Origin: an uncultured Parabacteroides sp.
GTDB lineage: Bacteria > Bacteroidota > Bacteroidia > Bacteroidales > Tannerellaceae
DNA: 6,266 bases
Assembly: GCA_900552415.1 (NCBI GenBank)
Contig: USAD01000171.1
Span: 1 to 6,266 of the forward strand
Direction of reading: 5' to 3'
The notes under the pieces were generated by a model. The model did no database searches. It was not told where the DNA came from and saw only the letters and a program-made list of their open reading frames with translations. Shown in pieces: positions 1 to 6,266 of the stretch. How positions within the stretch are numbered: position 1 is the stretch's first letter; every line of letters begins with the position of its first letter. Both the position numbers and the translations under genes were made by a program.

Positions 1-1
1 C

Positions 2-1036
2 TATAAGGCTAGCTACGCCCGTTTCCTGCCACACATCAACAATAATTACGATTTTCAGGAGATGCTGAGTGAGATGCTGGGCGAGCTGAACGGTTCGCAT
101 ACCGGCGCCCGTTATTCCGCTCCCGGTCCGACGTTTCAGACGGCCTGTCTAGGCGCTTTCTTCGATGATCGTTATGAGGGCGACGGCCTCAAGATCGAGG
201 AGGTGATTGCCAAGGGACCTTTCGCTGTGAAGAATAGTGGTGTCAAAGCGGGTTGTATCATCGAGAAGATCGACGGCCAGCCCATCCGGGCAGGCGAGGA
301 TTATTTCCCGCTTCTCGAGGGAAAGGCAGGCAAGCCGGTACGTCTCGCTATTTATGATCCCGCTGCCAATCGTCGTTTCGACGTGACGGTTAAAGCGATT
401 GATTTTGCCCGACAGAACGCCCTGCTTTATGATCGTTGGGTGGAACGAAACCGGCGGTTGGTCGATAAGCTCTCCGGAGGACGGATTGCCTACGTGCACG
501 TACAGGGAATGAACAGCCCCAGCTTCCGCACTGTCTATAGCGAGTTGTTGAGCGATAAGAACCGTCAAAAGGAGGCGGCGATCGTCGATACTCGACATAA
601 TGGCGGTGGCTGGCTGCATGATGACCTGGTGACACTGCTTGCTGGGAAGGAGTACCAGCGTTTCATGCCTCGTGGGCAATATATCGGTAGTGATCCCTAC
701 AATAAGTGGCTCAAGCCTTCGTGCGTGTTGGTCTGCGAGGACAACTACAGTAACGCCCATGGTTTTCCTTGGGTCTATAAGGAGCTGAAGGTCGGCAAGC
801 TGGTCGGAACGCCTGTGCCGGGAACGATGACTGCCGTTTGGTGGGAGACGCTGATCGATCCGACTATGGTCTTTGGTATTCCGCAAGTCGGTTGTGTGGA
901 TATGCGTGGGCAATATATGGAAAATAATCTTCTGCGTCCCGACATCGAGGTTTATAACAACCCGGCCCGCTCGACCGAGGGCGAGGATGAGCAACTGGAG
1001 GCCGCTGTCAAGGCGATGCTTGAGGAGATGAAATGA
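2..1036 (+). CDS. Tricorn-like S41 family serine protease, C-terminal part (5' end outside window)
   Basis: The reading frame is open from base 2, so the 344 visible residues are the C-terminal part of a larger protein; the ATG at 62 is internal. The fold order matches the tricorn protease group of peptidase family S41, whose members cut peptides and usually carry N-terminal beta-propeller repeats (not visible here). Numbered from the ATG at 62: a Ser-His pair in GSHTG (12-13), a PDZ-like domain (about 40-112) and the S41 core (about 138-300) with GRIAYVHV, DTRHNGGGW (176-184), NYSNAHGFP (Ser230) and the ENNLLRPDIEV segment (Glu287). By comparison with tricorn, Ser12, His13, Ser230 and Glu287 correspond to its Ser-His-Ser-Glu tetrad, so the enzyme is probably active. 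It ends in tandem TGA TGA stops and converges on the - strand unit. The signal peptide and cell location cannot be judged. The family is confident; the substrate is unknown. Confidence 0.9.
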   Translation, partial: YKASYARFLPHINNNYDFQEMLSEMLGELNGSHTGARYSAPGPTFQTACLGAFFDDRYEGDGLKIEEVIAKGPFAVKNSGVKAGCIIEKIDGQPIRAGEDYFPLLEGKAGKPVRLAIYDPAANRRFDVTVKAIDFARQNALLYDRWVERNRRLVDKLSGGRIAYVHVQGMNSPSFRTVYSELLSDKNRQKEAAIVDTRHNGGGWLHDDLVTLLAGKEYQRFMPRGQYIGSDPYNKWLKPSCVLVCEDNYSNAHGFPWVYKELKVGKLVGTPVPGTMTAVWWETLIDPTMVFGIPQVGCVDMRGQYMENNLLRPDIEVYNNPARSTEGEDEQLEAAVKAMLEEMK

Positions 1037-1052
1037 TGAGGTTTGGAAACAT

Positions 1053-1075
1053 CCCTCAGTGCTCTTCACTGGGGG
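1053..1075 (+). other. GC-rich hairpin just after the protease stop codon
   Basis: CCCTCAGTG (1053-1061) and CACTGGGGG (1067-1075) can form a 9-bp stem with one T-G wobble and a 5-base loop, 17 bases after the TGA at 1034-1036. No T-tract follows, so it is not a canonical intrinsic terminator. It could protect the 3' end of the protease mRNA or assist termination together with the hairpin at 1127-1159. The pairing is directly visible; the role is inferred. Confidence 0.4.
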
Positions 1076-1126
1076 GCTTGCGGCCTGTAATATCTCTATA
1101 TTTTAAGGATGTAGATTAAATACTAT

Positions 1127-1159
1127 AAAAAAAGGGCACACAAATCGTGTGCCCCTTTT
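1127..1159. terminator. Bidirectional intrinsic terminator between convergent genes
   Basis: GGGCACAC (1134-1141) pairs perfectly with GTGTGCCC (1147-1154) around a 5-base loop. A seven-A run (1127-1133) precedes the stem and CTTTT (1155-1159) follows it. Read on the - strand, the stem is followed by seven T, which makes a strong terminator 18 bases beyond the oxidoreductase stop at 1172. Read on the + strand, it has four T and should also end the protease transcript coming from the left. Confidence 0.88.
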
Positions 1160-1171
1160 GGGTAATGTTGT

Positions 1172-2194
1172 TTACCGATCCGCCGGATAGGTGATACCCA
1201 GTTGCTGCCGGATCTCATCGATGATCTCGATTGTGGTAAGGGAATTGGCGTGGCTGTTGATTTCCGATTGCCTTTTGCCTGCCTCGATCAGGTCGATAAA
1301 TTCCGCTATCTCGTAGTAATACTCGTCGTTGGGTGTCGGTACGCTCAAGTCTTCCGGTTCCTCTTCGGGACCTCGTCCCATGGCGGGTGCCAGTCGTGGC
1401 GTGAAGGTCACCTGCCGGATGATGTTGATCCGATCGAGCGTGAGGTTACCCTCTTCGCCTTGGATCTCGGTCGGCAGGGATGAGTTGGCGATCTTCGAGT
1501 AGAGCGTTGTTGCGTTCATGCCCGGATAGGTGAAGTTGACCGCCCCTTGTCCGTCGGCCCCACTCGAGAGCACGATGCCCGAGGCGTCGATCTTCTCCGG
1601 CTTGCCGAACAGGACCACCATCGGATAGATCGTGTAGATGCCGATGTCCATCATCGCTCCGTTCGACAACTCAGGCCGGAAAGCGTTCAGGACGATCCCC
1701 TCCTTGAACTTGTCGTAGCGCGAGGAGTATTGGCAGTAGCAGGAGAAATAACGACGAATCGTCCCCAGCCGGTTCAGGGCGGCGCGGGCCGCCTTGAAAT
1801 TGGGCGTCAGGGTCGGTTTCATCGCCTCCATCAATGTCACGCCATAACGCTCGCTTGCCTCGATCATCGCCCGCACCTCCTTGGCGTTCGAGGCGAAAGG
1901 CTTCTCGCACAGGACGTGTTTCCCACGGCTCATGCAGAGGATGCTCTGCTCGGCGTGCAGGAAGTTGGGCGATGCGATATAGACCGCGTCGATCAACGGA
2001 CTTTCGGCCATGGCCTCGAGCGATGTGAAGGTATGGGGAATCTGGTGCTTGGCGGCGAACTCATCCGCCCGTTCCTGGGTGCGTGAGTAGACCGCCGCCA
2101 GCTCGAATCGCTCGTCCTGGCGTGCGCCGGCGATCACCCAGTCGGTGATGAAGTTGGTGCCGACGACGCCGAATCTCACCTTGCCGTTTCTCAT
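1172..2194 (-). CDS. Gfo/Idh/MocA family NAD(P)-dependent oxidoreductase, substrate unknown
   Basis: This is a 340-residue protein of the usual length for the family, which oxidises or reduces sugars, sugar acids, inositols or related alcohols with NAD(P). An N-terminal Rossmann fold (about 5-120) starts with a dinucleotide loop FGVVGTNFI (8-16), where the usual third glycine is Asn14. [10 protein letters not shown] (68-77) and the hallmark CEKP (96-99, catalytic Lys98) follow. The C-terminal alpha/beta domain carries [10 protein letters not shown] (178-187), giving the expected Asp183 with Tyr187 where many relatives have His; that pattern resembles the dihydrodiol and xylose dehydrogenase-like branches. 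An acidic, proline-rich loop lies at about 271-287. There is no signal peptide, so it is probably cytoplasmic. Its ATG overlaps the gcvT stop by four bases (ATGA, 2191-2194), which fixes the start and suggests translational coupling. It is the last gene before the terminator. The family is certain; the substrate cannot be read from sequence. Confidence 0.93.
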   Translation of the reverse strand: MRNGKVRFGVVGTNFITDWVIAGARQDERFELAAVYSRTQERADEFAAKHQIPHTFTSLEAMAESPLIDAVYIASPNFLHAEQSILCMSRGKHVLCEKPFASNAKEVRAMIEASERYGVTLMEAMKPTLTPNFKAARAALNRLGTIRRYFSCYCQYSSRYDKFKEGIVLNAFRPELSNGAMMDIGIYTIYPMVVLFGKPEKIDASGIVLSSGADGQGAVNFTYPGMNATTLYSKIANSSLPTEIQGEEGNLTLDRINIIRQVTFTPRLAPAMGRGPEEEPEDLSVPTPNDEYYYEIAEFIDLIEAGKRQSEINSHANSLTTIEIIDEIRQQLGITYPADR

Positions 2195-3276
2195 TTGCGG
2201 AAGGGCGCCTTGACCACCAGCGCCTTGAGGCTCTTGTTACGTACCTTGATATAGATCTCGCTGCCAACCTTCGAGAACGGGGTCTTCACGTAGCCCATAC
2301 CGATACCTTTCTTCAGGACAGGCGACATGGTTCCAGAGGTCACTACGCCGATCACGTTGCCCTCGGCGTCCGCGATCTCATAGCCGTGGCGAGGAATACC
2401 CTTGTCTTGCAGCTCGAATGCGCACAACTTACGCTCGACGCCCTCTTTCTTCTGGCGCTCAAGCTCTGCGCGGTTGGTGAATTCCTTGCCATCAACAAAC
2501 TTGGTGATCCAGCCCAAGCCAGCCTCGATAGGCGAGGTGGTATCGTCAAGATCATTGCCATAGAGGCAGAAGCCCATCTCAAGACGCAGTGTGTCGCGAG
2601 CGCCCAATCCGATCGGCTTGATACCCTCGGGCTTGCCGGCCTCGAAGATAGCGTTCCAGATCGTCATTGCGTCGCTCGGGTAGAAATAAAGCTCAAAACC
2701 ACCGGCTCCGGTATAGCCCGTGTTGGAGATGATGACGTTCTTGCAACCGGCGAACTCGCCTGTCGTGAACGCGTAATAGGGAATAGCGGAGAGATCAACC
2801 GGTGTGAGGCGTTGCAAGACCTCGATCGCTTTCGGTCCCTGGATGGCGAGCTGTGCCATGCGGTCGGAGGCATTCTCAAGTTCGGCACCTACCGTGTTAT
2901 GGCTGACGCACCATTCCCAGTCCTTGTCGATGTTGGCGGCGTTGACTACCAACATATATTTTTCCGGCTCGTAGTAATAGACCAGCAGATCGTCGACGAT
3001 GCCGCCCTTCTCGTTAGGGAAGCAGGTATATTGCGCCTTGCCGATCGTCAGCTTGGAGGCGTCGTTGGAGGTGACGGATTGGATGAATGCCAAGGCGTTC
3101 GGTCCCTTGACCCAGAACTCACCCATGTGTGAGACATCGAATACGCCGACGCCATTGACGACGGTCATGTGTTCATCGATAATGCCAGAGTACTCGATTG
3201 GCATATTATAACCCGCGAATTCATGCATTTTCGCTCCTAACGCGATGTGCGTCTCGGTAAACGGAGTTGTTTTCAT
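2191..3276 (-). CDS. gcvT: Aminomethyltransferase, T protein of the glycine cleavage system
   Basis: This 361-residue protein matches bacterial GcvT in length and motifs along its whole span. It takes the aminomethyl group from lipoyl-GcvH, passes the carbon to tetrahydrofolate to give 5,10-methylene-THF, and releases ammonia. Visible motifs are the N-terminal [20 protein letters not shown] (10-29), FDVSHMGEF (46-54), [12 protein letters not shown] (91-102) with the catalytic Asp in the 95-96 pair, [13 protein letters not shown] (185-197) with the folate-contacting Glu195 region, [13 protein letters not shown] (223-235), and the C-terminal barrel motif [12 protein letters not shown] (310-321). 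No key residue appears lost, so it should be active in the cytoplasm. It starts 12 bases after the pepT stop and overlaps the oxidoreductase by four bases, so it is the middle gene of a three-gene unit. gcvH and gcvP are not in the window. I see no glycine riboswitch: the 12-base gap leaves no room for one. Confidence 0.97.
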   Translation of the reverse strand: MKTTPFTETHIALGAKMHEFAGYNMPIEYSGIIDEHMTVVNGVGVFDVSHMGEFWVKGPNALAFIQSVTSNDASKLTIGKAQYTCFPNEKGGIVDDLLVYYYEPEKYMLVVNAANIDKDWEWCVSHNTVGAELENASDRMAQLAIQGPKAIEVLQRLTPVDLSAIPYYAFTTGEFAGCKNVIISNTGYTGAGGFELYFYPSDAMTIWNAIFEAGKPEGIKPIGLGARDTLRLEMGFCLYGNDLDDTTSPIEAGLGWITKFVDGKEFTNRAELERQKKEGVERKLCAFELQDKGIPRHGYEIADAEGNVIGVVTSGTMSPVLKKGIGMGYVKTPFSKVGSEIYIKVRNKSLKALVVKAPFRK

Positions 3277-3288
3277 GTGCTTTGTAAT

Positions 3289-4515
3289 TTAAGATTTATG
3301 AGCGGTTAGCTCTATGATTTTAATAATAGTTTCCATGCTCTTTTCCAGTGACGGTATGGGCAAGAACTCATAACGCCCGTGGAAATTGAGGCCGCCTGCG
3401 AACAGGTTCGGGCAAGGCAGACCCATGAAGGAGAGCCGTGCGCCGTCCGTGCCGCCCCGGATAGGCTTGACGAGCGGTTTGACGCCGACTTGTGTCATGG
3501 CCTCGAAAGCCAGGTCGACCACCTCCTTTTTCGGTTCGACGACCGATTTCATATTATAATATTGATCCTTGATCTCCAGGGTTACGCTGTCCGGATAACG
3601 GCTGTTCATGTCATCGGTTAAGATTGCGAACAACGCTTTACGAGCCTCGAATTTTCCACGGTCGTGGTCGCGGACGATGTAGGTGAGTGTCGCCTCCTCG
3701 ACCGATCCGGTCATGCCGGTCAGGTGGAAGAAGCCCTCATAGCCGGAGGTATGTTCCGGTCGCTCGGTAGCGGGTAGTCGCATGGCGAACTCGGCGGCGA
3801 GCAGGGCGGCATTGCGCATCTTGTCTTTAGCGTAACCGGGATGAACGTTCAGTCCCTTGAAAGATACCCGTACAGCAGCGGCATTGAAGTTCTCATACTC
3901 CAGTTCGCCAATCTGGCCGCCGTCGATCGTATAACCCCATTCGCAACCGAATTTCTTCACGTCGAAATGGTCGGCGCCTTCGCCGATCTCCTCGTCAGGC
4001 GTGAAAGCGATCCGTATCTTGCCGTGCTTGATCTCCGGATGCGCCTTCAGATGGGCAACGGCAGAGATAATGGCGGCTACACCCGCCTTATCATCAGCAC
4101 CCAGGAGAGTCTTGCCGTTGGTGACGATGATCTCTTGTCCGACGTAATCCAGCAGCTCGGGGAATTTCTCGGGAGAGAGGATGATTTGCTCCTCCTCGTT
4201 GAGGGTGATATCGCCGCCCTCGTATTTCACGATGCGTGGTGTAACCTCCTTACCCGACATATCCGGACTGGTATCCAGGTGAGCGATAAATCCAATCGTT
4301 GGAATCTGGTCTGTCGTGTTGGCCGGCAAGGTTGCCATTACATAGCAATTCTCGTCCAATGAGATCTCCTCAAGGCCGATCTCTTGAAGCTCCTTGACTA
4401 GTGCATCGGCGAAAACCCGTTGACCGGGCGTACTTGGTGTCACACCAGTCGTCTCATCCGATTGGGTATCGAAAGTCACATATTTTAAAAAACGTTCCAG
4501 CAAAGTCTTATCCAT
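3289..4515 (-). CDS. pepT: Peptidase T (zinc tripeptide aminopeptidase, M20B)
   Basis: This 408-residue cytoplasmic metallopeptidase has the same length as enterobacterial PepT and a closely similar N terminus ([19 protein letters not shown]). It removes the N-terminal residue from tripeptides, using two zinc ions. By comparison with Salmonella PepT, the metal and catalytic residues are present: His79 and Asp81 in AHLDTSPD, Asp141 in LLGADDKAG, the Glu175-Glu176 pair in [10 protein letters not shown], Asp198 in TIDGG and His379 in NFHGRYEF. The dimerisation (lid) domain lies at about 207-315, with [11 protein letters not shown] at 223-233. [18 protein letters not shown] (353-370) is the conserved C-terminal substrate-binding stretch. 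It is the first gene of the pepT-gcvT-oxidoreductase unit and follows a promoter candidate at 4542-4572. The start is supported by the family N terminus and an A-rich leader without a Shine-Dalgarno site. Nothing looks broken. Confidence 0.97.
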   Translation of the reverse strand: MDKTLLERFLKYVTFDTQSDETTGVTPSTPGQRVFADALVKELQEIGLEEISLDENCYVMATLPANTTDQIPTIGFIAHLDTSPDMSGKEVTPRIVKYEGGDITLNEEEQIILSPEKFPELLDYVGQEIIVTNGKTLLGADDKAGVAAIISAVAHLKAHPEIKHGKIRIAFTPDEEIGEGADHFDVKKFGCEWGYTIDGGQIGELEYENFNAAAVRVSFKGLNVHPGYAKDKMRNAALLAAEFAMRLPATERPEHTSGYEGFFHLTGMTGSVEEATLTYIVRDHDRGKFEARKALFAILTDDMNSRYPDSVTLEIKDQYYNMKSVVEPKKEVVDLAFEAMTQVGVKPLVKPIRGGTDGARLSFMGLPCPNLFAGGLNFHGRYEFLPIPSLEKSMETIIKIIELTAHKS

Positions 4516-4541
4516 ATCATTTTGTTATTTTATTCGTGCCC

Positions 4542-4572
4542 TAAAAGTAGCTAAAGGTGGGCAAATCACAAA
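4542..4572 (-). promoter_or_regulatory. Bacteroidetes-type promoter candidate for pepT-gcvT-oxidoreductase
   Basis: Read on the - strand, TTTG (4569-4572) is followed by exactly 19 bases and then TACTTTTA (4542-4549). This fits the Bacteroidetes housekeeping promoter (TTTG, 19-21 bases, TAnnTTTG) with one mismatch at the last base of the -7 box. Transcription would start near 4536-4538, leaving an A-rich leader of about 20 bases before the pepT ATG. The -33 box lies within the T-tract of the upstream terminator, so the two signals share bases. Confidence 0.55.
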
Positions 4573-4600
4573 AAAATAGCGAGACAAATTGCCTCGCTAT
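4570..4600 (-). terminator. Intrinsic terminator of the PurF-like gene
   Basis: On the - strand, ATAGCGAG (4600-4593) pairs with CTCGCTAT (4583-4576) in a perfect 8-bp stem with a 9-base loop. A T-run follows, corresponding to the A residues at 4570-4576. The hairpin begins 30 bases after the TAA stop at 4630-4632. It separates the PurF-like gene from pepT, so the two are probably independent transcription units despite sharing a strand. Confidence 0.85.
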
Positions 4601-4629
4601 CTATGATTATCCCTCAATGTCTTTTGCCT

Positions 4630-6036
4630 TTAGAAACAGCTTGAGCCGTCGAAACAGTGCGTGCAGACTTTGCACTTCGGAAGTCCGATCGCCTCGACAA
4701 GGGTCTCGAGCGTATTGAATTTCAAGGAGGTCAAACCAAAGCGGTCGGCGATGATCTGTACCATCCGTTTATATTCCGGAGAATCGGTTGTCGCGTACTT
4801 GTCGAGATTCTTGTTCTCGTCGCCTTCCAACTCCTTAATGATGCGGCGGGTAATCAACTCCAGGTCGCTCTTTGATGAGGTGAAGCCGATGAACGGGCAA
4901 CCATAAATCAGGGGCGGACAGGCGATACGCATGTGTACCTCCTTTGCTCCGTAATCATAAAGGATCTTGACGTTATCTCTCAATTGAGTACCGCGTACGA
5001 TGGAATCGTCACAGAACAGGATTCGCTTGCCTTCCAGCATTGCCCGGTTGGGGATCAGCTTCATCTTGGCTACGAGCGAACGCATCTCTTGGTTCTCAGG
5101 GGTGAAGCTTCTGGGCCAGGTCGGCGTATATTTGGCGATCGCACGGTGATAGGGAACTCCTTTACCCTCTGCGTATCCTAAGGCCATACCAACGCCTGAG
5201 TCCGGAATACCGCAAGCGCAATCGACCTCTGAGTCGTCTTTCTTACCCATCTTATAACCACTCAAGAAACGGACCTCCTCAACGTTACGTCCTTCGTAGC
5301 AAGAGACTGGGAAGCCGTAGTAAACCCACAAAAAAGAGCAGATCTGCATTCCCTCGTTAGGTTTGCGCATCTGCTCCATTCCATCAGCCCGCAATCGGAT
5401 GATCTCACCCGGGCCCACATATTTCTCGATCTCATAATCCAGGTTAGGCAGGCTGCTCGACTCGCTGGTAGCCGCATAAGCGCCCTCTTTCTTGCCGATA
5501 ATGATTGGTGTGCGTCCCCACTTGTCGCGAGCGACAATGATACCGTCTTCTGTCAGAAGAAGCATTGAGCAAGAGCCCTTCACCTTGTTATAGACATTCT
5601 CGATTCCCTCAACGAAGTTTTTCCCTTGTATAATCAGCATGGCGATCAACTCGGTCTGGTTTGTCTTGCCGGAGCTGACTTCAGCGAAGTGCATGTTGGC
5701 AGCGAGCAGTTCCTTTTCCAGTTCCTTCATGTTCACGATCTTGGCGACCGTGACAATCGCGAATTTTCCGAGGTGAGAGTTGATGACAATCGGCTGTGCA
5801 TCCGTGTCGCTGATGATGCCGATGCCGGCGTTACCCTTGAATTTGGAGAGTGAGGATTCAAATTTAGAACGGAAATATGAGTTTTCCAGATTATGGATAG
5901 AGCGCATAAATCCGTTTTCTCCATCATACGTGGCCATACCGCCACGGCGTGTCCCGAGATGGGAATTGTAGTCTGTACCGTAAAATAGATCCGTTACGCA
6001 AGCTTGCTTAGAAATCGTCCCGAAAAAACCACCCAT
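4630..6036 (-). CDS. PurF-like amidophosphoribosyltransferase homologue with a degenerate glutaminase domain
   Basis: This 468-residue protein has the two-domain PurF layout. PurF makes phosphoribosylamine from PRPP using ammonia released from glutamine. The C-terminal phosphoribosyltransferase half looks intact: GIPDSGVGMALGYAEGKGVPY (276-296), TPTWPRSF, KMKLIPNRAMLEGKRI and the PRPP loop FCDDSIVRGT (341-350). Cys233, Cys380, Cys458 and Cys461 sit where Bacillus-type PurF binds a 4Fe-4S cluster, and Cys373, Cys455 and Cys467 are extra. The N-terminal class II amidotransferase half (about 1-225) keeps the fold motifs (DAQPIVINS, ARDKWGRTP) but starts MGGFFG with no nucleophilic Cys. An in-frame TAA 15 bases upstream of the ATG, with no start codon in between, rules out a hidden N-terminal cysteine. 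The other glutaminase residues are also replaced (see findings). From memory, homologues starting MGGFFG are usually annotated as amidophosphoribosyltransferase in Bacteroidetes and Clostridia. Family assignment is secure. Whether it makes phosphoribosylamine is open, so I withhold the symbol purF. Confidence 0.9.
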   Translation of the reverse strand: MGGFFGTISKQACVTDLFYGTDYNSHLGTRRGGMATYDGENGFMRSIHNLENSYFRSKFESSLSKFKGNAGIGIISDTDAQPIVINSHLGKFAIVTVAKIVNMKELEKELLAANMHFAEVSSGKTNQTELIAMLIIQGKNFVEGIENVYNKVKGSCSMLLLTEDGIIVARDKWGRTPIIIGKKEGAYAATSESSSLPNLDYEIEKYVGPGEIIRLRADGMEQMRKPNEGMQICSFLWVYYGFPVSCYEGRNVEEVRFLSGYKMGKKDDSEVDCACGIPDSGVGMALGYAEGKGVPYHRAIAKYTPTWPRSFTPENQEMRSLVAKMKLIPNRAMLEGKRILFCDDSIVRGTQLRDNVKILYDYGAKEVHMRIACPPLIYGCPFIGFTSSKSDLELITRRIIKELEGDENKNLDKYATTDSPEYKRMVQIIADRFGLTSLKFNTLETLVEAIGLPKCKVCTHCFDGSSCF

Positions 6037-6203
6037 TTGTTCTCGTCTTTAATTATACATTTATCTGGGCGCGAAGGTATGAAAAAAATGAACATGCATC
6101 TTTGATTCTGGCAGGGAATGCGTGAGGACATTTTTTAACATAGTTGTAAGATGATGATTATAAAAAGATTGTTTTCTAATTTTGGATCTATTTCATGAAA
6201 AGG
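6037..6203. other. Divergent intergenic region, no gene seen
   Basis: This AT-rich spacer lies between the PurF-like gene and the + strand transcription unit that starts at the right edge. It holds the leader and weak -7 candidate of the PurF-like gene, an isolated TAATTTTG at 6177-6184 without a -33 partner, and runs of A or T (6082-6088, 6131-6136). I find no plausible coding frame, tRNA, repeat or strong operator-like palindrome in it. Confidence 0.6.
6072..6079 (-). promoter_or_regulatory. Weak -7 box candidate for the PurF-like gene
   Basis: On the - strand, TACCTTCG (6072-6079) matches TAnnTTTG except for one base. It lies 35 bases before the ATG, which would leave a leader of about 30 A-rich bases. 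No convincing TTTG lies 19-21 bases upstream; the region there contains a T7 run (6082-6088) and then mixed sequence. The position suits a promoter, but the -33 half is missing, so confidence is modest. Confidence 0.4.
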
Positions 6204-6234
6204 CTTGGTGTGTAAAAGAAAATTCCTACCTTTG
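6204..6234 (+). promoter_or_regulatory. Strong Bacteroidetes-type promoter at the right edge, + strand
   Basis: CTTG (6204-6207), a 19-base spacer, then TACCTTTG (6227-6234): the -7 box matches TAnnTTTG at every fixed position and the -33 box keeps TTG. Transcription should start near 6238-6240 and run out of the window, divergent from the PurF-like gene. This is the best-matching promoter in the window, so a well-expressed gene probably begins here. Confidence 0.7.
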
Positions 6235-6238
6235 CGCT

Positions 6239-6266
6239 CGGGTAAGTCCTACACGGCATGCTCCCT
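6239..6266 (+). ncRNA. Possible 5' end of a small structured RNA, perhaps SRP (4.5S-type) RNA; truncated
   Basis: About 28 bases follow the strong promoter before the window ends. They are GC-richer than the AT-rich spacer before them, and the run from CTCGGGTAAGTCC to the edge resembles, from memory, the 5' arm of some bacterial small SRP RNAs. No paired arm or conserved apical loop is visible because the sequence stops, so this is a suggestion only. The alternative is a protein gene with a short leader: an ATG lies at 6258-6260, followed by CTC CCT. Confidence 0.25.

Noticed and set aside
149..1069. 306-residue open frame on the - strand
   Set aside because: It lies opposite the S41 protease, which has recognisable catalytic motifs. 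The - strand translation shows no known motif and its ATG falls in the post-stop hairpin.
1547..2086. 179-residue open frame on the + strand
   Set aside because: It is antisense to the oxidoreductase, rich in His and Arg from codon-complement bias, with no recognisable domain.
2061..2267. 68-residue Arg-rich frame on the - strand across the gcvT-oxidoreductase junction
   Set aside because: Both real genes are supported here by family motifs and an ATGA overlap. The composition is that of an out-of-frame reading.
2386..3132. 248-residue open frame on the + strand
   Set aside because: It is entirely antisense to gcvT, whose conserved motifs span the same bases, and no domain is recognisable in it.
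3841..4362. 173-residue open frame on the + strand
   Set aside because: It is antisense to pepT, with no family motif and no promoter candidate upstream.
4516..4629. Possible riboswitch or leader RNA between the PurF-like gene and pepT
   Set aside because: The gap is filled by a terminator and a promoter candidate, leaving a pepT leader of only about 20 bases, too short for a riboswitch.
6028..6036. Missing N-terminal Cys explained by a wrong start codon
   Set aside because: Reading upstream in frame gives CAA, GAA, CGA and AGA, then a TAA stop 15 bases before the ATG, so no longer start is possible. The next downstream Met is residue 34, well inside the domain.
6177..6184. Perfect TAATTTTG -7-like box on the + strand
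   Set aside because: No TTG-type -33 box lies 19-21 bases upstream and the region is AT-rich, so a chance match is likely. The candidate at 6204-6234 is far better.

Overview
The window looks like chromosomal DNA from a member of the Bacteroidales, probably near Parabacteroides, Porphyromonas or Tannerella. The evidence is protein style and promoter architecture. Candidate promoters fit the Bacteroidetes form (TTG-type -33 box, 19-base spacer, TAnnTTTG-type -7 box), start codons have A-rich leaders rather than Shine-Dalgarno sites, and base composition is moderate. The genus is an inference. I see no mobile element, CRISPR array, tRNA or rRNA; this is compact housekeeping DNA.

Layout, left to right. 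(1) Bases 2-1036, + strand: the C-terminal part of a tricorn-like S41 serine protease whose 5' end lies outside the window. (2) Bases 1037-1171: the convergent gap, with a GC-rich hairpin just after the protease stop and a bidirectional terminator. (3) Bases 1172-4515, - strand: a compact unit read as pepT (peptidase T), gcvT (glycine cleavage T protein) and a Gfo/Idh/MocA-family oxidoreductase. The first gap is 12 bases, and the second junction is a 4-base ATGA overlap. A good promoter candidate lies upstream of pepT, inside the tail of the preceding terminator. (4) Bases 4630-6036, - strand: a PurF-like phosphoribosyltransferase with its own terminator. (5) Bases 6037-6266: a divergent intergenic region with a weak promoter candidate for the PurF-like gene and a very good + strand promoter whose transcript would begin about 27 bases before the window ends.

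The most unusual feature is the PurF-like protein. It keeps the phosphoribosyltransferase half, including the PRPP loop and the four cysteines expected to bind a 4Fe-4S cluster. By eye, every catalytic residue of the class II glutaminase half is replaced, including the N-terminal nucleophilic cysteine (the protein begins Met-Gly-Gly-Phe-Phe-Gly). It therefore probably cannot use glutamine and may use ammonia, depend on a partner, or do something else.

The genes have a loose metabolic theme. PepT releases amino acids from tripeptides, GcvT helps break glycine into a methylene-folate unit, CO2 and ammonia, and PurF-type enzymes start purine synthesis, which consumes glycine and one-carbon folate. 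This link is inference from gene content and order.
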